The translations under genes were made by a program, and so were the position numbers. The notes beneath the pieces are model-generated. The model did no database searches and had not been told where the DNA came from. It saw only the letters and a program-made list of their open reading frames with translations. This document shows, one piece after another, positions 33,706-46,845 of a DNA stretch of 64,000 nucleotides. Numbering within the stretch: position 1 is the first letter of the stretch; each line of letters begins with the position of its first letter. This DNA is from Sphagnum compactum. Lineage: Eukaryota > Bryophyta > Sphagnopsida > Sphagnales. The stretch spans positions 28,076,213 to 28,140,212 of the forward strand of contig OZ234493.1 of NCBI GenBank assembly GCA_965153455.1. The letters are read 5' to 3'.

Positions 33706-33907
33706 CAAGCATTCCATGTTAGAGATAACAAAATTTATGCAGAAACTTACAAAGTTCTAAATTCAGAGTAGGTTATTAGGATAGGCTAGGGCTTGCAAGA
33801 AATACCTTTAAGCAAGTTGAATCAAGTCAAAATTGTACGAAAACAAAGGAAGTTTTGTAAATTACAACCCCCCGATCCCCATCACTAAGAACCAAATGGT
33901 CTAGCTT

Positions 33908-33926
33908 GGGGGGGGGGGGGGGGGGG
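33908..33926 (+). repeat. 19-base G homopolymer
   Basis: An uninterrupted run of 19 G. It could form a G-quadruplex, and its length is a likely sequencing or assembly uncertainty. Confidence 0.9.
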
Positions 33927-34760
33927 ATTTTCTAAAAGCCTTGGAGTTTAATACCCAAAAGTGGAACTAGAAGAAATACGAGTCTTTAAAAGTGATAGAC
34001 TTTTACAAATTCTCAACTAAAAGCATATGCGAGCTAAGGTTGGACTTCAAAGCATGGCAACCAATCTTAAACTAAACACACAACTAGTGTAACAAGGATT
34101 TTATTTCAAACAAAAATAAAATTATACACAAATCTATGGTATCCATGACTCCCAAGAAAATTATTGGCCATGTTTTGGTGGATTATTGCAAACTTGGCCT
34201 ACCAATGGGAGCATGGAGATGGTGGAGTGGTCTCCCATGACATTGCTATGTTAAATAAGGGAAACAAAATATTCGTTACACTTGAACTCTAAAAATACAT
34301 ATGAGTGGCAGAAGTGTGGGACAAGTTCCAAAGGTTGAGAGACTCGACAGGCCTGCCTTAGATGTTCAATACTTGGGATCATTAGAAGGGACTTAAGGCC
34401 AACCCAACCAAGTAATCGCATACACTACCCCTAGAATCAACCCCATGGGACACCTTGGGAGATTCTCAAAGAAACATTCTTTAACATACTTGGTGATAAA
34501 AATGCAAACATGACTTGAGAGAAGAAAGGTTCAATAGAGGTGAATTTTTTTTAAAAACTTTGAAGCTGGTAGTTCATCATTAAGGTGGGCATGGAGACTT
34601 TGAAGCAGTTACATTGCCACCCAAGAAACCTCATTTTAATGTAAAGGGTGTGGAGAAGAAACTTACCCAATATGGATAGTAGTAAGGAACACCTTCATCT
34701 CCCTCATAGATGGAACAACGAAGTGGAACCTCATAAGACTTGTTTCCCTACTTTTGAAAA

Positions 34761-35945
34761 ATCAAGATGTGATGTGAAAAATACATTGAGTGTATCATAA
34801 ACATATTTTCACACTTGAAAAATAAACCTTACATATGAAAATTTGACACCTAAAATACATTTATTCATTTTTCAATAATAACTAATTATTATTAACCATA
34901 TGTCACTGATACACTAAAATTTTATTGATACATGAATGATGTGTTGATACATTAATGATCTTTTTGATACACTAAGATTCTTTCCACCCCTCTAAACATA
35001 AAAAAGAGTGAGAATTTTTTGAAATAAATGGACAAAATGTTGCTGCATTTCCAAGTTTATAAGTAAGGTAAAACAATTGTTAATTTTGTTAAAAACCATT
35101 AATCTACTATCAAGATGTGATGTGAACAATACATTGAGTGTATCATAAACATATTTTCACACCTAATAAATAAACCTTACATATGAAAATTTGACACCTA
35201 ATATACATTTACAATCATTTTTTCATAATTAATTATTAAACATATGTCACTGATACACTAAAGATTTATTAATGCATTAATGATCTACCAATACACTAAA
35301 GACCTTCTAATACACTAAAGATTTTCCAACTTGTCTAAACATAGAAAGAATGGGAATTTTTTCAAAATAAATGGACAAGAGGTTGCCACGTTTCAAAATG
35401 TATGGGTAAAGTCAAAAATAATAATTTCAATTGAATTACACCACTATGCTACTAATTAGTAAGACATGGTGTGAGCAATAAATTGAATTTATTATAAATG
35501 TATTTTCACACTTGAGAAATAAATTTTACATATGAAAATTTGACACCTAATACACATTTACCATCAGTTTTTATAATATAACTAGTTATTATTAATTATG
35601 TGTTATTAATATATTACATATTTGTTGATACATTAATGATATATTAATACACTAAATACCTTTTGATACACTAAAAAAATTATAATATACCTAAACATAA
35701 AAAGAATGGGAATTTTTTCAAAATAAATGGACAAGAGGTTGCCACGTTTCAAAGTGTATGGGTAAAGTAAAAATTTAATAAACTAAACCAAAATACACCA
35801 CTATGTTACTAACACATGGTGCATTTTACATTGATTATATTATTAGTATTTGACACTTGAGAAAGAAATCTCTGCATATAGGGAAAATTGACACGTGTTA
35901 CACATTTCCCACCACTTTTCGACTTTAAATATCAAATGCAAGTTG
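34761..35945. repeat. Tandem repeat, ~349-bp unit, four copies
   Basis: Units begin at about 34761, 35109, 35458 and 35808 (periods 348, 349, 350); the last is partial. Each has TTTTCACACTTGA, an ACATATGAAAATTTGACACC-like core, a run of TGATACACTAA/TGATACATTAATGA words, and AAATGGACAA. Divergence increases along the array. It is satellite-like, without coding potential. Confidence 0.85.
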
Positions 35946-36192
35946 ATATTTGCAGTACTATAAGCAAAAAAATGCTTATGCTTTCTGGTTTTAATAATTT
36001 TTTGTTTTAATGTTTTAAGGTTGGATATGTAGTAAGTTTTAGGAGTTTTCTAAGCTTTTCTTTGTGATCATACTTTTTGTTTTTTTTTACAAGCAGTAAT
36101 CACAAATTTTTTTGGATTCACATGTTAAGCTTTGATATTTTCATAAATAACTTGTTGAACAAAAAGGAAATTTAAATTAATGATTTTAAAAG

Positions 36193-38290
36193 ATGTCAAG
36201 AGTAGTCACAAGAGGCCTTAGAAGGTAATTGGAATTAGAAGCGCCACAACAACTTATTCGTGAGGCAATTCAATCACAAAAACAAACACATTCTCAAGCC
36301 GAGGGAGTACAACTGGTTGAAGCTCCTAGCAATGAACCTTGACAACCTATTACAGTATAAATACCTTTTCATCAAATACCTTTAGAGCAAGAAGAAAGAA
36401 GGGTACAACAAGTACTTTCAACTGGTCAATTTTTAACACCCTATCAATCGTCCCAACAATAGAGGTCGAATGCACATTCGAGTTAACAAAATATCGAACA
36501 TGTTCGACATCTGATGAAATAACCTTTGCAAAATACATATGGCAATCTGCAATACCCTATTACTATATTCTTAAAAGAACTAAACCTTCTCAATCAACAC
36601 CGATTGTTGGGTACTATACATCTGAACCGATTCTTGTTTTGAATCCAACTGTAGCCGATTCAGAATTGGAGCATAATCAAATTTTAACCCAATTGGAACA
36701 ACTATGCAATTTGGAGTGAAGACATTCACATTGATCAAGTTTTCAACAGGTAAAACCGGTGGAAGCAATAATGGCCCATGTTGTTATTCAACAAACACAA
36801 CCATTCATCAACTTGTTTGGCCAAATGTACCTGTCATGAAAATCGTTGAACAACCATTGGTTCAACAAAGTATATTGGTTACAGCCACCCAACCTATTGT
36901 TAAAGTTGCATTAACTTGTGCATATTGTTGATAGGTTGGACATGAATTCAAGAATTGTCCTTTTGTGGATGATAAATTGAAGAGATTAATGAAGAAGAAC
37001 TTCAAACTTCTTTGCAGCCTATGGTATTGAGCACACCAACAACCCATGTTGGTGTACATGTACATCAAGTTTTGATACAATTAAGTTTGGTTACCAATCC
37101 AATACCGGTTAATCAACATGTAGGTTGGCCATAACCTGTCACACCATTGGTAGTAGGGCAACCTAGAACAATACCATACCCAATGTGGTACAATATAGTA
37201 CCATCTTTTGTACCTATGGATCCTAACATGTATTCAATGTACTATTCATGAATCAAAGGACTTGATCCATTGATTTATAGAACGGGGAAAGGGTATGCAA
37301 TCGGTGTTACTCAACCAAAACAAGTGCCACCTATTGAATAATTGGTGCAAAACCAATTTCCTGTCAGAATTCCCACTTCAAGATTATAACAACTGGTTCC
37401 TGTCACAAGAGGTGTGCTTGTTCCATAAGTGACAACAACTGTTTTACTTGTCAATATACATGTTACCACTAGGTTACTAATATATGGTAATGGTGTTCCT
37501 ATTCAAGAGCCCAAACAGGTTAATTCATATCCATAGCTTGGAGGTTCGCCCAATGGAGGATCATCCTGAAGGGGGTTCACATAGAGGCCCGCCATCAAAT
37601 CCACCTATTGGATTGTATGGATGGCAGGCATGTGACCCAAGGATATTTATGCCACCATGGTACCAACCGATTCCAGTTCCATCTGAACAAACTAGTTACC
37701 ATACTGAAAGCTCCAATATCTTATATATGTGAAGGATACTGATCCTAATGCTCACATTAGAGTTTTCAAGAAAGCAATCAAAGCCAATGGTGAGATTATG
37801 GAAGTAGACATCATCAACTTATTTGTTTCAATTTATGAAATAACATCTCAAAATGGGGTGAGAACTTGTGTACAAGATCATCTTAATGCACCTTTGATGA
37901 GCTTGAACAAACATTCTACAAGCGTTTTCAGACCATGAAATATGACGAAGAAGTCTACATGTAGTTAAGGAATCTTCAACAACAAGTTGGCGAATAGGTA
38001 GAAGTTTATTACGAACATTTGTTAAAATTGGCTAATTGTTTACAAGTGAAAGCTATTGATGTTTTCCTTACTACCACATTTAGAATAGGTCTACAACCAT
38101 ACCTTAGATTGGCAACAATAGGTATGACAAGAGATACCCTGATTAATCATAAAGAAGCTGCAGTAATTTGTGAGGAAAGTGGACCGGTTATAACAAACTA
38201 TAACGTTTTGATAACTCAAGGTGTATGCACTCTAAGGTGGCTCATTTTCGGCGGATGTTCCATTCCCTAAAAGTCCATACGGTAATGTTA
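36193..38290 (+). pseudogene. LTR-retrotransposon gag, heavily decayed
   Basis: Reads from ATG 36193 (MSRVVTRGLRR) through many stops and some shifts. A zinc-knuckle remnant (CAYC, two stops, VGHEFKNCPF, about 36926-36963) precedes Pro/Val/Gln-rich repeats. Next comes a retrotransposon-gag capsid-like domain (DPNAHIRVFKKAIKANGE at about 37740, then YYEHLLKLANCLQVKA and MTRDTLINHKEAAVICEE to about 38180). Several readable stops are TAA, TAG or TGA where CAA, CAG or CGA would fit. No protease or RT follows, so the element is truncated. Confidence 0.65.
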
Positions 38291-38589
38291 AAATGATAAT
38301 CTATTTTGATATCAGTAATTTGATGAGGAATTACATGGCTTTCAATGACATGGTATGGACTGATGTTTCAAGCATATAGCTAATACTTCAATTTTAACCT
38401 CCCTAATTTTATAGTGTTTAAAATTAATCATATTTATCAATTTTCATAACCTTATCATAAGTTTTGTTTAAATGAATTTTATTCCGAAGGTGATGGATGG
38501 ATATTATCAAATGGATTCAAGCTAACAATATTTTTTAAAAGCTTGAATCCTTTTGAAAAAATTGTTTGCATCCAACAAAGTTTTAAATG

Positions 38590-39060
38590 TTGAATCATCG
38601 AAGGAATTAATTCATGAATACATTAGAATAACAAATAGACATTATTACAATGATACATTCACACACTAAATGATTAACACCTTAATACATAAACACATTG
38701 GCACATTGACACACTAATACATATACAATCATACAATCATGCATTCATATAATAATAGAGTCATAGACAAACACACCTCTATCTCCACTAACACATAAAG
38801 ATAATGACACATCAATACAATTATACATTACTACAATAATACATTCATATATTAACTTAGTGATAAACAAACACCCTATTGCATTGACAAACTAATTTAC
38901 TCACACATTAATACAACAATACACTGATACATTCATATGTAAACCTAAACTAATACATTGACACACATTCATTAACATAGTGATAAACAAACACTATTAC
39001 ATTTACACACTGATACATTGAAAAATTGATTCACAATTACAAACTTTGATGAAAATGAAA
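38590..39060. repeat. ACATT/GATACA simple-sequence tract 1
   Basis: Dense irregular repetition of short words such as ACATTGACACACTAATACAT. There is no fixed longer period and no coding potential. Confidence 0.75.
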
Positions 39061-39257
39061 CACCATTCTTCATAACATTACAATAGAATGGACAAATAAT
39101 TCACAAAAATCACATATACATGCACTACCACCCAACCATGAGTACCAAATGGGGTCTAATACAAGTCTTCAGTTCATAAAAATCCAAAAAGTTGTCTAAT
39201 CTATCCTATATCCCCATTTGGGTTCCCCCCATGCACAAAAGTCAGCCTCCCTACTAC

Positions 39258-40240
39258 TTACTTTTGATACACCCAATCCTCGTGCCATTTGAAGGCCACT
39301 TCACCTACATTCTGAGGGCCTTGTGAATCATGCACACCTATAGTCACATCCAACAAAATACAATCATTATTAGGGCTTGAATGTGTAGCAACCAATGGTC
39401 TATATGGTGGCAAAAAGCCACGATTTGTGTCCTTAACTTTAAGCTCTTCCACAAGGTTCATGATGGTTTGCTTTTGATATTCTGGAGGATCAGATGGTGC
39501 ATTCCAAGACTCGCTCAAGATTTGCACCAACACATAAGGTGATACAATGATATCCAATAATATGATAAATTACATATCCAATAATACAATGTTACATTTT
39601 TTTCCGAAACACATTACATTGACTATTATATATTGACATTCTAATACTATGTTTTGAATGTGTTCCAAAGATAACATTGTTGTTGAAAACCAACCTTGGG
39701 TTCTTTAATTGTTTGATTCTTCAAACTTGCCCTCTAAGTCAAGTATTGGCAAAGGTTATGTGAAGTACCATATCCATAATCCCAACCTAACTTGTGTAAA
39801 AATGGGGACATTCAACACTAGCTTTTCAACAAGTTCATTAAATGTAGGATCACTACGTTGGACACCTTGTAACAAGGCCCCATAGATCTGCTGAATAAAA
39901 ATGTCACGTGTTGAATAATCATGTACCCCAATCTTGGAGTCAAAATGAAAGGTGTGGGAAGGCTCTAACATAAACAAGTTTTCAAATGTGCCTCACCATG
40001 ATAAGGTATTACCACAATGATGTCATATTTAGTTTCACCTTCACCCAATGATAGGTGAGACTTGGCCCATCCCATGATGGCATCCAACTTTATAACTCTA
40101 GTATCACCCCCTATACCAAAACATAATTTCTTCAAAGATGGGGTGATCAAATCATTTGCCACAAATATTATTTTTCGAATGTCTAGAGGGCTATTGAAAT
40201 AACGGCTAAAATTTAAGAAATCCATCATGGAATCCCCCAA
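39258..40240 (-). pseudogene. Unrecognised minus-strand gene relic
   Basis: Three adjacent coding-like stretches: 40240-39965 (FSRYFNSPLDIRKIIFVAND, ending GEAHLKTCLC), 39977-39756 (in another frame; HDYSTRDIFIQQIYGALLQ) and 39557-39258 (LPPYRPLVATH, ending FKWHEDWVYQK). The first two overlap with a frame change. The composition is protein-like, but I recognise no family. Other possible pieces of the same relic are at 41036-40782 and 42299-42063. Confidence 0.35.
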
Positions 40241-41419
40241 CTAAGCTTGAAGGTTCCAAAATTTGGCAAAATTTGAATTTGCAATGTTCAACTCAAATGT
40301 GGTTGTCCTCCAAAAAAAACAACATTGGGATTTGTTGCCCTAGTCTTCGAAAAACATCTGAAGCATAAAATATCAATGTAAGACCATTGTTGATACATTA
40401 GTACACATGATGAAGGTCAAAATGCACATGAAAAAAAATATTGAATGTGTTTTGAGGGAACAAATTGCACTTGATGGACTGAATCGTTTATGGTACTCTT
40501 CATTTTCCAAGGAAAATAAAGTTAATAATAACTAAAGATGACACATTCACATGCCTCATAAATACTATCTAATACATTAACTCATTCAACATATCATTTG
40601 ATACACTAAGGCTAAAACATTAAGAAGACAATATGATTGAAAAATAAATTATGCCTATGGGAAATGGCAAAGGTCAATAAGTCATTGGCATCAAATTCCT
40701 TTGTTAAGTTTTGTGATTGTAAGTCACTTAAAGGTGTCTGATCTTGGCCCAACTACGTACCACTTTTTTGCTATTTAGAAATTAGCGGGTTTGACCCTGT
40801 GTGAACAACCATAGTATTGTCATCCAAAGGCATTGGAGTCTGAAGCCCAAACACCTTCTCAAATGCATTATGTTTTTTTTTCTTGTCTTCAATATCCACC
40901 CTAGATTGCATTTATTCAATAGCTCCAAGGATGTTATTATGCAACATTTCAACATCTGGATAATGGTTGGGTGACTTGTAAAATCACAAACCATTATTAA
41001 TATTTTTGAAGACCATAGATGTAATGTATCAAACAATTTTCTTTACATATGCACATTGGAAAAGACTCACCAATAACTAAAGGGACCCATTAGATGTCCA
41101 ACATTTCATGACGATGTAAGAATTGATAAAATGCATTATCCTCGTGTTCCTCCCATCTATCATTGGCTTGAGTTTGCCACAAACCATAGAAAAGATTTGG
41201 ATCGAACAAAGCCACATCCTCCAAAGCATGCATTTGACAGGTTAGTAACCAATTGTAAATCTCATTATTTATGTCCTCTCCCTTCCCATTCGCAACATCA
41301 GATAAATGTCATTGTAGGTGATGGATATCTTGATCGGTAATGGATTGCCCAAAAACATATCAACCTTCCCTTTGGAAGGCATCCAAAGTAAATTTTAACC
41401 ACCTTGGACAAACAATTTT

Positions 41420-42040
41420 AATACATCAATGCATCGCCACACTAACATATTACAACATTAATCCATTATAACACTACAACATTCACACAATGCAACACTA
41501 AAACATTGACACACTATAACATTAAAATATTGACATAGTAAAACATTGCTACATTGAAACATTAACTACTTGCTACATTAATACACTGACAATTTGATAC
41601 ACTGAAATATTGACACATTGAAACAATAACTACCTAATACATGAAAACATTAACATAATAAAACATTGCTACATTGAAATATTAACTACTTGACACACTA
41701 ATACATTGACATTTTGATACATTGAAACATTGACACAATGATACACTTAAACATTGACACATTGAAACAATAACTACTTGATACATGGAAACATTAACAT
41801 AGTAAAACATTGTTAGATTGAAACATTAACTACCAGACACATTGATACGTTGAAACATTGAAATAATAATTACGTGATACATGGAAACATTAACACATTA
41901 AAACATTAACTACCTGATACATTTAAACATTAACTAGTTGATACACTGAAACATTGATAACACTAAATACCTAATACACTGATACATTGAAACATTGACA
42001 TAATGATACACTCATAGTAAAAAGTGTAAGATTTAGTTAC
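41420..42040. repeat. ACATTGA/GATACA simple-sequence tract 2
   Basis: Near-continuous words GAAACATT, GACACATTGA, TACTTGATACA and AACATTAACATAGTAAAACATTG, with locally repeated blocks of about 110-120 bp. It uses the same vocabulary as tract 1 and as the 349-bp satellite. Confidence 0.8.
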
Positions 42041-43853
42041 TTGCATGGGATGGAGACTGTAATCATTTCTGAATATTCTCCTCCTTCAAACCATGAAGGG
42101 ACATATAAGGAGACTTCTTCCCCTCCCACAACAATAAAATATATAGAACTTTAATAGTTGCATAAACATGGGTGGTGGGATCTTTGGAGTTTGAAGCCCA
42201 ACTAGTAATTGTTGTACAATTTGTGCCTTTGCAACTGCACAAGCAAGATAACATGGTTAGTATTAGAGGATGGAATTGATATGTACCAAACTTATGCAAA
42301 CATGACTAATGTAATTACAATCATGGCACCAAGGGAAGTTCATCCATGCAAAACAGAATGACTTCACCTGAAATTGAAAGTAAATCTATATTGCAATGGC
42401 ATCAAGATGGGAAGCCTCACCAAAGTGGTTACTTTGGTTGGGAATAATAGAAAGGCTGGAGTATCCCATCTTTGCTAATATTCTTCACCAAAGGCTTTCT
42501 ACTTGGGGTCCCTGGTGCTATGTCGTGTGGATGGGAAGTGCCAATGCCTATTTCCTGCCAGAAAGTTGTTGCTTTCATCCCCATTCACCATTAATAAAGT
42601 AACTTGTTGAGTCATTGCGAACAAGTCTGAGAATTTTTGTGTAAGGTAAAGCAGAAGGGTGAGGGCATTACTGAAATAAGGGCCCACACAAGGTGGCAGC
42701 TGCCCAATTTCTGTGATACCCAGCAGGAAACTAAATAAAAAACAACCTCAGGCTTTATGAAAATGAAATGCCCACGGGAGTGAAACTTTCCATGTTTTAA
42801 AAGCCCAACAGGATTTTACACTTTACAAGGCACTGTCTAGATGCACTAGAGAAATCAGAGGAGTTCTTTACATACCAAACCCATATTCCCCACCAGAAGT
42901 GAGAAAGACTTAAATAGTACTCAAATTTTGCTTTGACATCATCTATTGTCTGTATTAAACCACCAGACATTGAACACTATGGTGATCCAACCCATGGTGG
43001 TGCCTATGTCATATTTGAGTGGAATGGAGGCAAAACTCAATGTTTGATTTGCACAAATGAGCCAAGTTTTCGGGAATGTCCTCACATTTGCTGAAATAAA
43101 GCTCACACAGAATACCATGCCCATTTTTCTTCAATAACATGGTTTTGCAAGAAACCCATTTTGGGTATTGGAAGACCATTTCCACCTCTTGAAAATCAAT
43201 AGTTAAATTCACTTCTTGTGTTTAACATTCTATGGTATCAAACCTTGCTATTGGTGCACATTGGCACAAAAGTAGTATTGACTATCTCATTGCAACTCAG
43301 TTGACCATAAACTCAATTGAAATTCCATTTTTGGGATTCAACTGCACAATGGCCACAGTTTTGTTCTGGCTGCCAGGAGATCTAAGCATCCTGTGTTCTG
43401 CTACAGGTCATTTTGTGAGGGGTCACGTGGAGTGACATTACGACAAACAATATGTCTTGCAGCAATCCAAACCTGAACCAGTTTGTCTGAGCTTGTGATT
43501 AAGTTTGTGCACAAACTCGACTCAAAAAAAATTGCAGCAGAAAGAGTGTGGGTAAGTGAACACCAAAGTCAAGGAGAGACAGTAGTTCACATTGTCAAGA
43601 CCACAGTCCTAAAACATTAGATAAAAGGGCTTGTCACACTGCATAAGGATCATACTGTTTTGGTTCTAGACTGCTTGGACATGCTGCTGTTCTACTCAGC
43701 ATACCTATTAGAAGCTCAATACATTCTGCAAAAATACAGGGAATTCTTCTCCCCCTGACAATAGAATACCAATGAATTAGGAATCCAGAAGAACCTCAAG
43801 ATATCTCCCATAACAGAAAAAGAGTAGATGCAAAGATAGCAGGAGACGGTTAT
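42041..43853. other. Intergenic, no recognised gene
   Basis: Mixed sequence with short ORFs only (for example 42396-42602 and 43009-43212). None has motifs or splice context that I can defend. Confidence 0.45.
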
Positions 43854-45752
43854 TCAATCCCTACCCCACTTGCTGATCACATTACTTTCAGCCCGACCAG
43901 GCCCATCTGGGGCAACTGGGCTGCTGTGGCGCGGTATACTTTGTGGCACAGAATATGATGATGAGCGCTTAAATCCCCTCAGCACATACAGAATAGAGTT
44001 CACTGCGAATGCCAGTATGCTCTTTCCCTTTGTAAGTACCAAGTACTGGCCACCACCCACACACACATCAAACAGATCTGAATTAGCAGAAACCCTATTA
44101 CCGCTGCACAGCCCATGCCACTGGTCCCACAACCAACTAACTACCCTAAGATACTTCATTCTACAGAGAAGGAAGCCATTCCTATTTCCCGCCTCACATC
44201 TACCATTAGAGATTTCAACACATAGAATGCAAACACAGTCATTTTGTGATGGTCTAATGAAACAAAGGGCACCCACATAAGCAAGCAGACTGGGAGTGAG
44301 TGGAAGGGCCACTCACAAGAGCTGCTAGGCCAGTGAAGGCATAAAAGATTTGTTTTGCTTCTTCCCATGAGCTTTCGCTGCTCCCTGGTTCATTCCCTCC
44401 ACCACCACCTCCACTCCCCCACCCTCTTCCTCTACCACCACCACCACCCCCACCACCTGCCTCCCTCTTCTTTATCTCTTCATCCCACTTGCTAAATGCA
44501 TCTTTCTTTTCTCCCAATGCTGCCTCAAGTGCCTTCCGTGCAGCATCCTGCATGGCTTTCTCACAGTAACCAGTTTTCAAAACTTTAGGGCATGTCCTCC
44601 CTCTCTCTTCATTTTGCAGCAACTCACCAAAATCTTCATTCAACTCATTTAGACTAAGTCACAAAAAGAAGAAAAGTTTCATCAGAAGCTACTTTGAAAC
44701 AATATATGCTATGAGTGAAGCAGATGTAAACAAACTCCTGCATGCACATTATAACATGATGGATTTTTCACATCACTGCATCCAGCATCCTGGTAATTCT
44801 TCATTTTACCACCAAACTCCCTTGGCTAAAAGCCAGCACCATTTGTGCAAGTTTTCCAAAGTCAGTGAACAAACTTGAACAAGTCTCAACAGTGGGAACA
44901 AAAACCAAATGCAATAAGTCTTGCAAAGGAGGCTCAGAAACAGTGTCACTGAATTAACAGACAACCCACCTGGACCAATCAAACTATCTAGCCAATCAAC
45001 AAGAGGTGTTAGGCTTTGCTGTGCCTTCTACCAGCCTCTGCATCCTGTGCAAAAGTGTTGGGCCAAAACCACTTTGCTGAGCCAAACTGGCATGTTCTGT
45101 CTTTTCTTCATCCAATTTGTTTTTGCAGGGTCACGTACTGAGCACCAGCGGAGCTACTCTTAGTCCATTTTAGAGTTGACAGCTTCAACTACATGGCGAA
45201 AAACTTCAAAACCCTCTACCTCACAGAATGACCATAATGAGGGTTGAGGACTTGACGAAAAGCAAGAGCTTATACCCTGTATCGTGCAATCCCAAGTGGA
45301 AAGAATAGATATATTCTCCAAATGTAAAAAATATCTACAGATCTCCGCAATATGTGAGATAAGAGAGGAATATGATACTTGTGTTGCTTTGGAAACTTAT
45401 GTGCACGTTCGATGAAGGGAACTTATACTCATAAGTGCTGAAGACTCTCAACAATAAACAAACGTGAATTGCAATACCAAAGCCGGAACCTCAGCACCCA
45501 TACCCGCTTGTTGTTGTCCCCAAGGCAGGTGAACCTGGATCGTGAAACGCACGCTCTTTTGCATCTATTCCATCCTTCCTCCACCGTGACTCGTGTGCCG
45601 GAACTGGCCACTTTCAAAGCGGGAGGAGGAGTCGCTATCGACGCTACGGGGACCACAACCTCGGCGCTGTAGGGTTTGCGAAACGGCGGTGCAAAGGACC
45701 ACACCGCCCCTGACGGCGACGCCAGCAAGCATGGCGGGCCTAGCTGCGACAT
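43854..45752 (-). CDS. Glycine-rich plant-conserved membrane protein (predicted plastid), multi-exon
   Basis: Terminal exon 44045-43854 (QYLVLTKGKSILAFAVNSI, a hydrophobic segment, ending ISKWGRD) joins a phase-0 intron to exon 44653-44317. That exon has CPKVLKTGYCEKAM, KALEAALGEKKDAFSKWDEE, a poly-Gly tract, and WEEAKQIFYAFTGLAAL before donor GTGAGT. The pattern (helical region, Gly-rich linker, EEAKQ helix, C-terminal membrane segment, basic KWG end) is that of an uncharacterised family conserved in plants. A likely first exon, starting ATG 45752 with a Ser/Pro/Ala-rich transit-like leader, ends near 45484. At least one middle exon, perhaps near 45130-45020, is not resolved. An in-frame upstream ATG at 45905 is the alternative start. 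Function unknown. Confidence 0.62.
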
Positions 45753-45959
45753 GAACAGGCAAACAAATCGATAGGCCACCAAACCGGGCGCTTCGAAATG
45801 GCGACAGAAGTTAGAGCGGAAGACGATGTCAGAGACGTTGGACGCTGGAAGAGGCAGATGCTGCGTGACAATTGCGTTGTTGTTGTGCACCCTCGTCACG
45901 ACCACCTGTACGAGTCACGATAAGCCGTATCTAACTGCCAGCGGAGGGTTAAAACTTAA

Positions 45960-46845
45960 CGTTCTGTGAGGGGACTAACCCATGGAGACGGTCTGGGACA
46001 AGATTACTTGGTAGAAGGTTGAATCCGAATTCTGAGAGTTGGGTGGAAGGGATTCTTTCTACAGCAGTGTGTATGGAGAATGATATGGAATACCCCGACA
46101 GAATTTATCGTCTAGGTCGTAAAAACCTTGAGGAAATTTTCTGGTGTGTTTGGAGGTAACCTAACAGAGTGGAGTTTTCCATCCACAAGGGGCTAGCCTT
46201 TTAAAACGCCTACCCTTTTCTCCTTCTTGTCTTGTGATACTTGTCAGGTATCATGGGGAAAAAAAAATTTAGCTACAACGTGCTACCCTACATTTTATTC
46301 TGGCCACCTCCACCCTTCAAAAAACAAATTGGTATGGCAAGTTAAGAGAATCCCAAGACCATATTTAACTTAGAATGTAATTTCAATGACAACTCTAGGG
46401 AAATCCAACCAAAGGGAATGTCTATGCACGAGAAGCACTTTTTTCACTGTAATATTGTCCCCTAGCCAACCATAGTGATTAGCGGCTTCAGATGTGCCGT
46501 CTACTCCAAGCTCCTCGCACTTGTCCAAGTCTGGGGCAAGCTCCTAATCTAACCTAGCTACACATGCCCAACCATAGGCACACGGTAGTTCACTATCACT
46601 CAACTCACATCCAGGACAAGACATTCATCTAGCATTAGACTAATCTATTACTAGATCACAATGGACTTCCATTCATGTCCACAACCTTGTTTGCCTAGAG
46701 TCCCCATGACCTCGTCACATAGCCAAACTGCAAGAGGACTCCCATGTCGGCAAACACTAAATAGTAGCTACAAGTTAAATGTGGCACCAAGCTTGACATG
46801 ATTATAGTACAATATAATACAATGCCCATCAAGAAAAATAAAATC
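45960..46845. other. Intergenic, no recognised gene
   Basis: No long ORF or RNA gene. There is a weak CCA/CTCG-rich stretch at 46480-46740. Nothing else is supportable. Confidence 0.45.
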
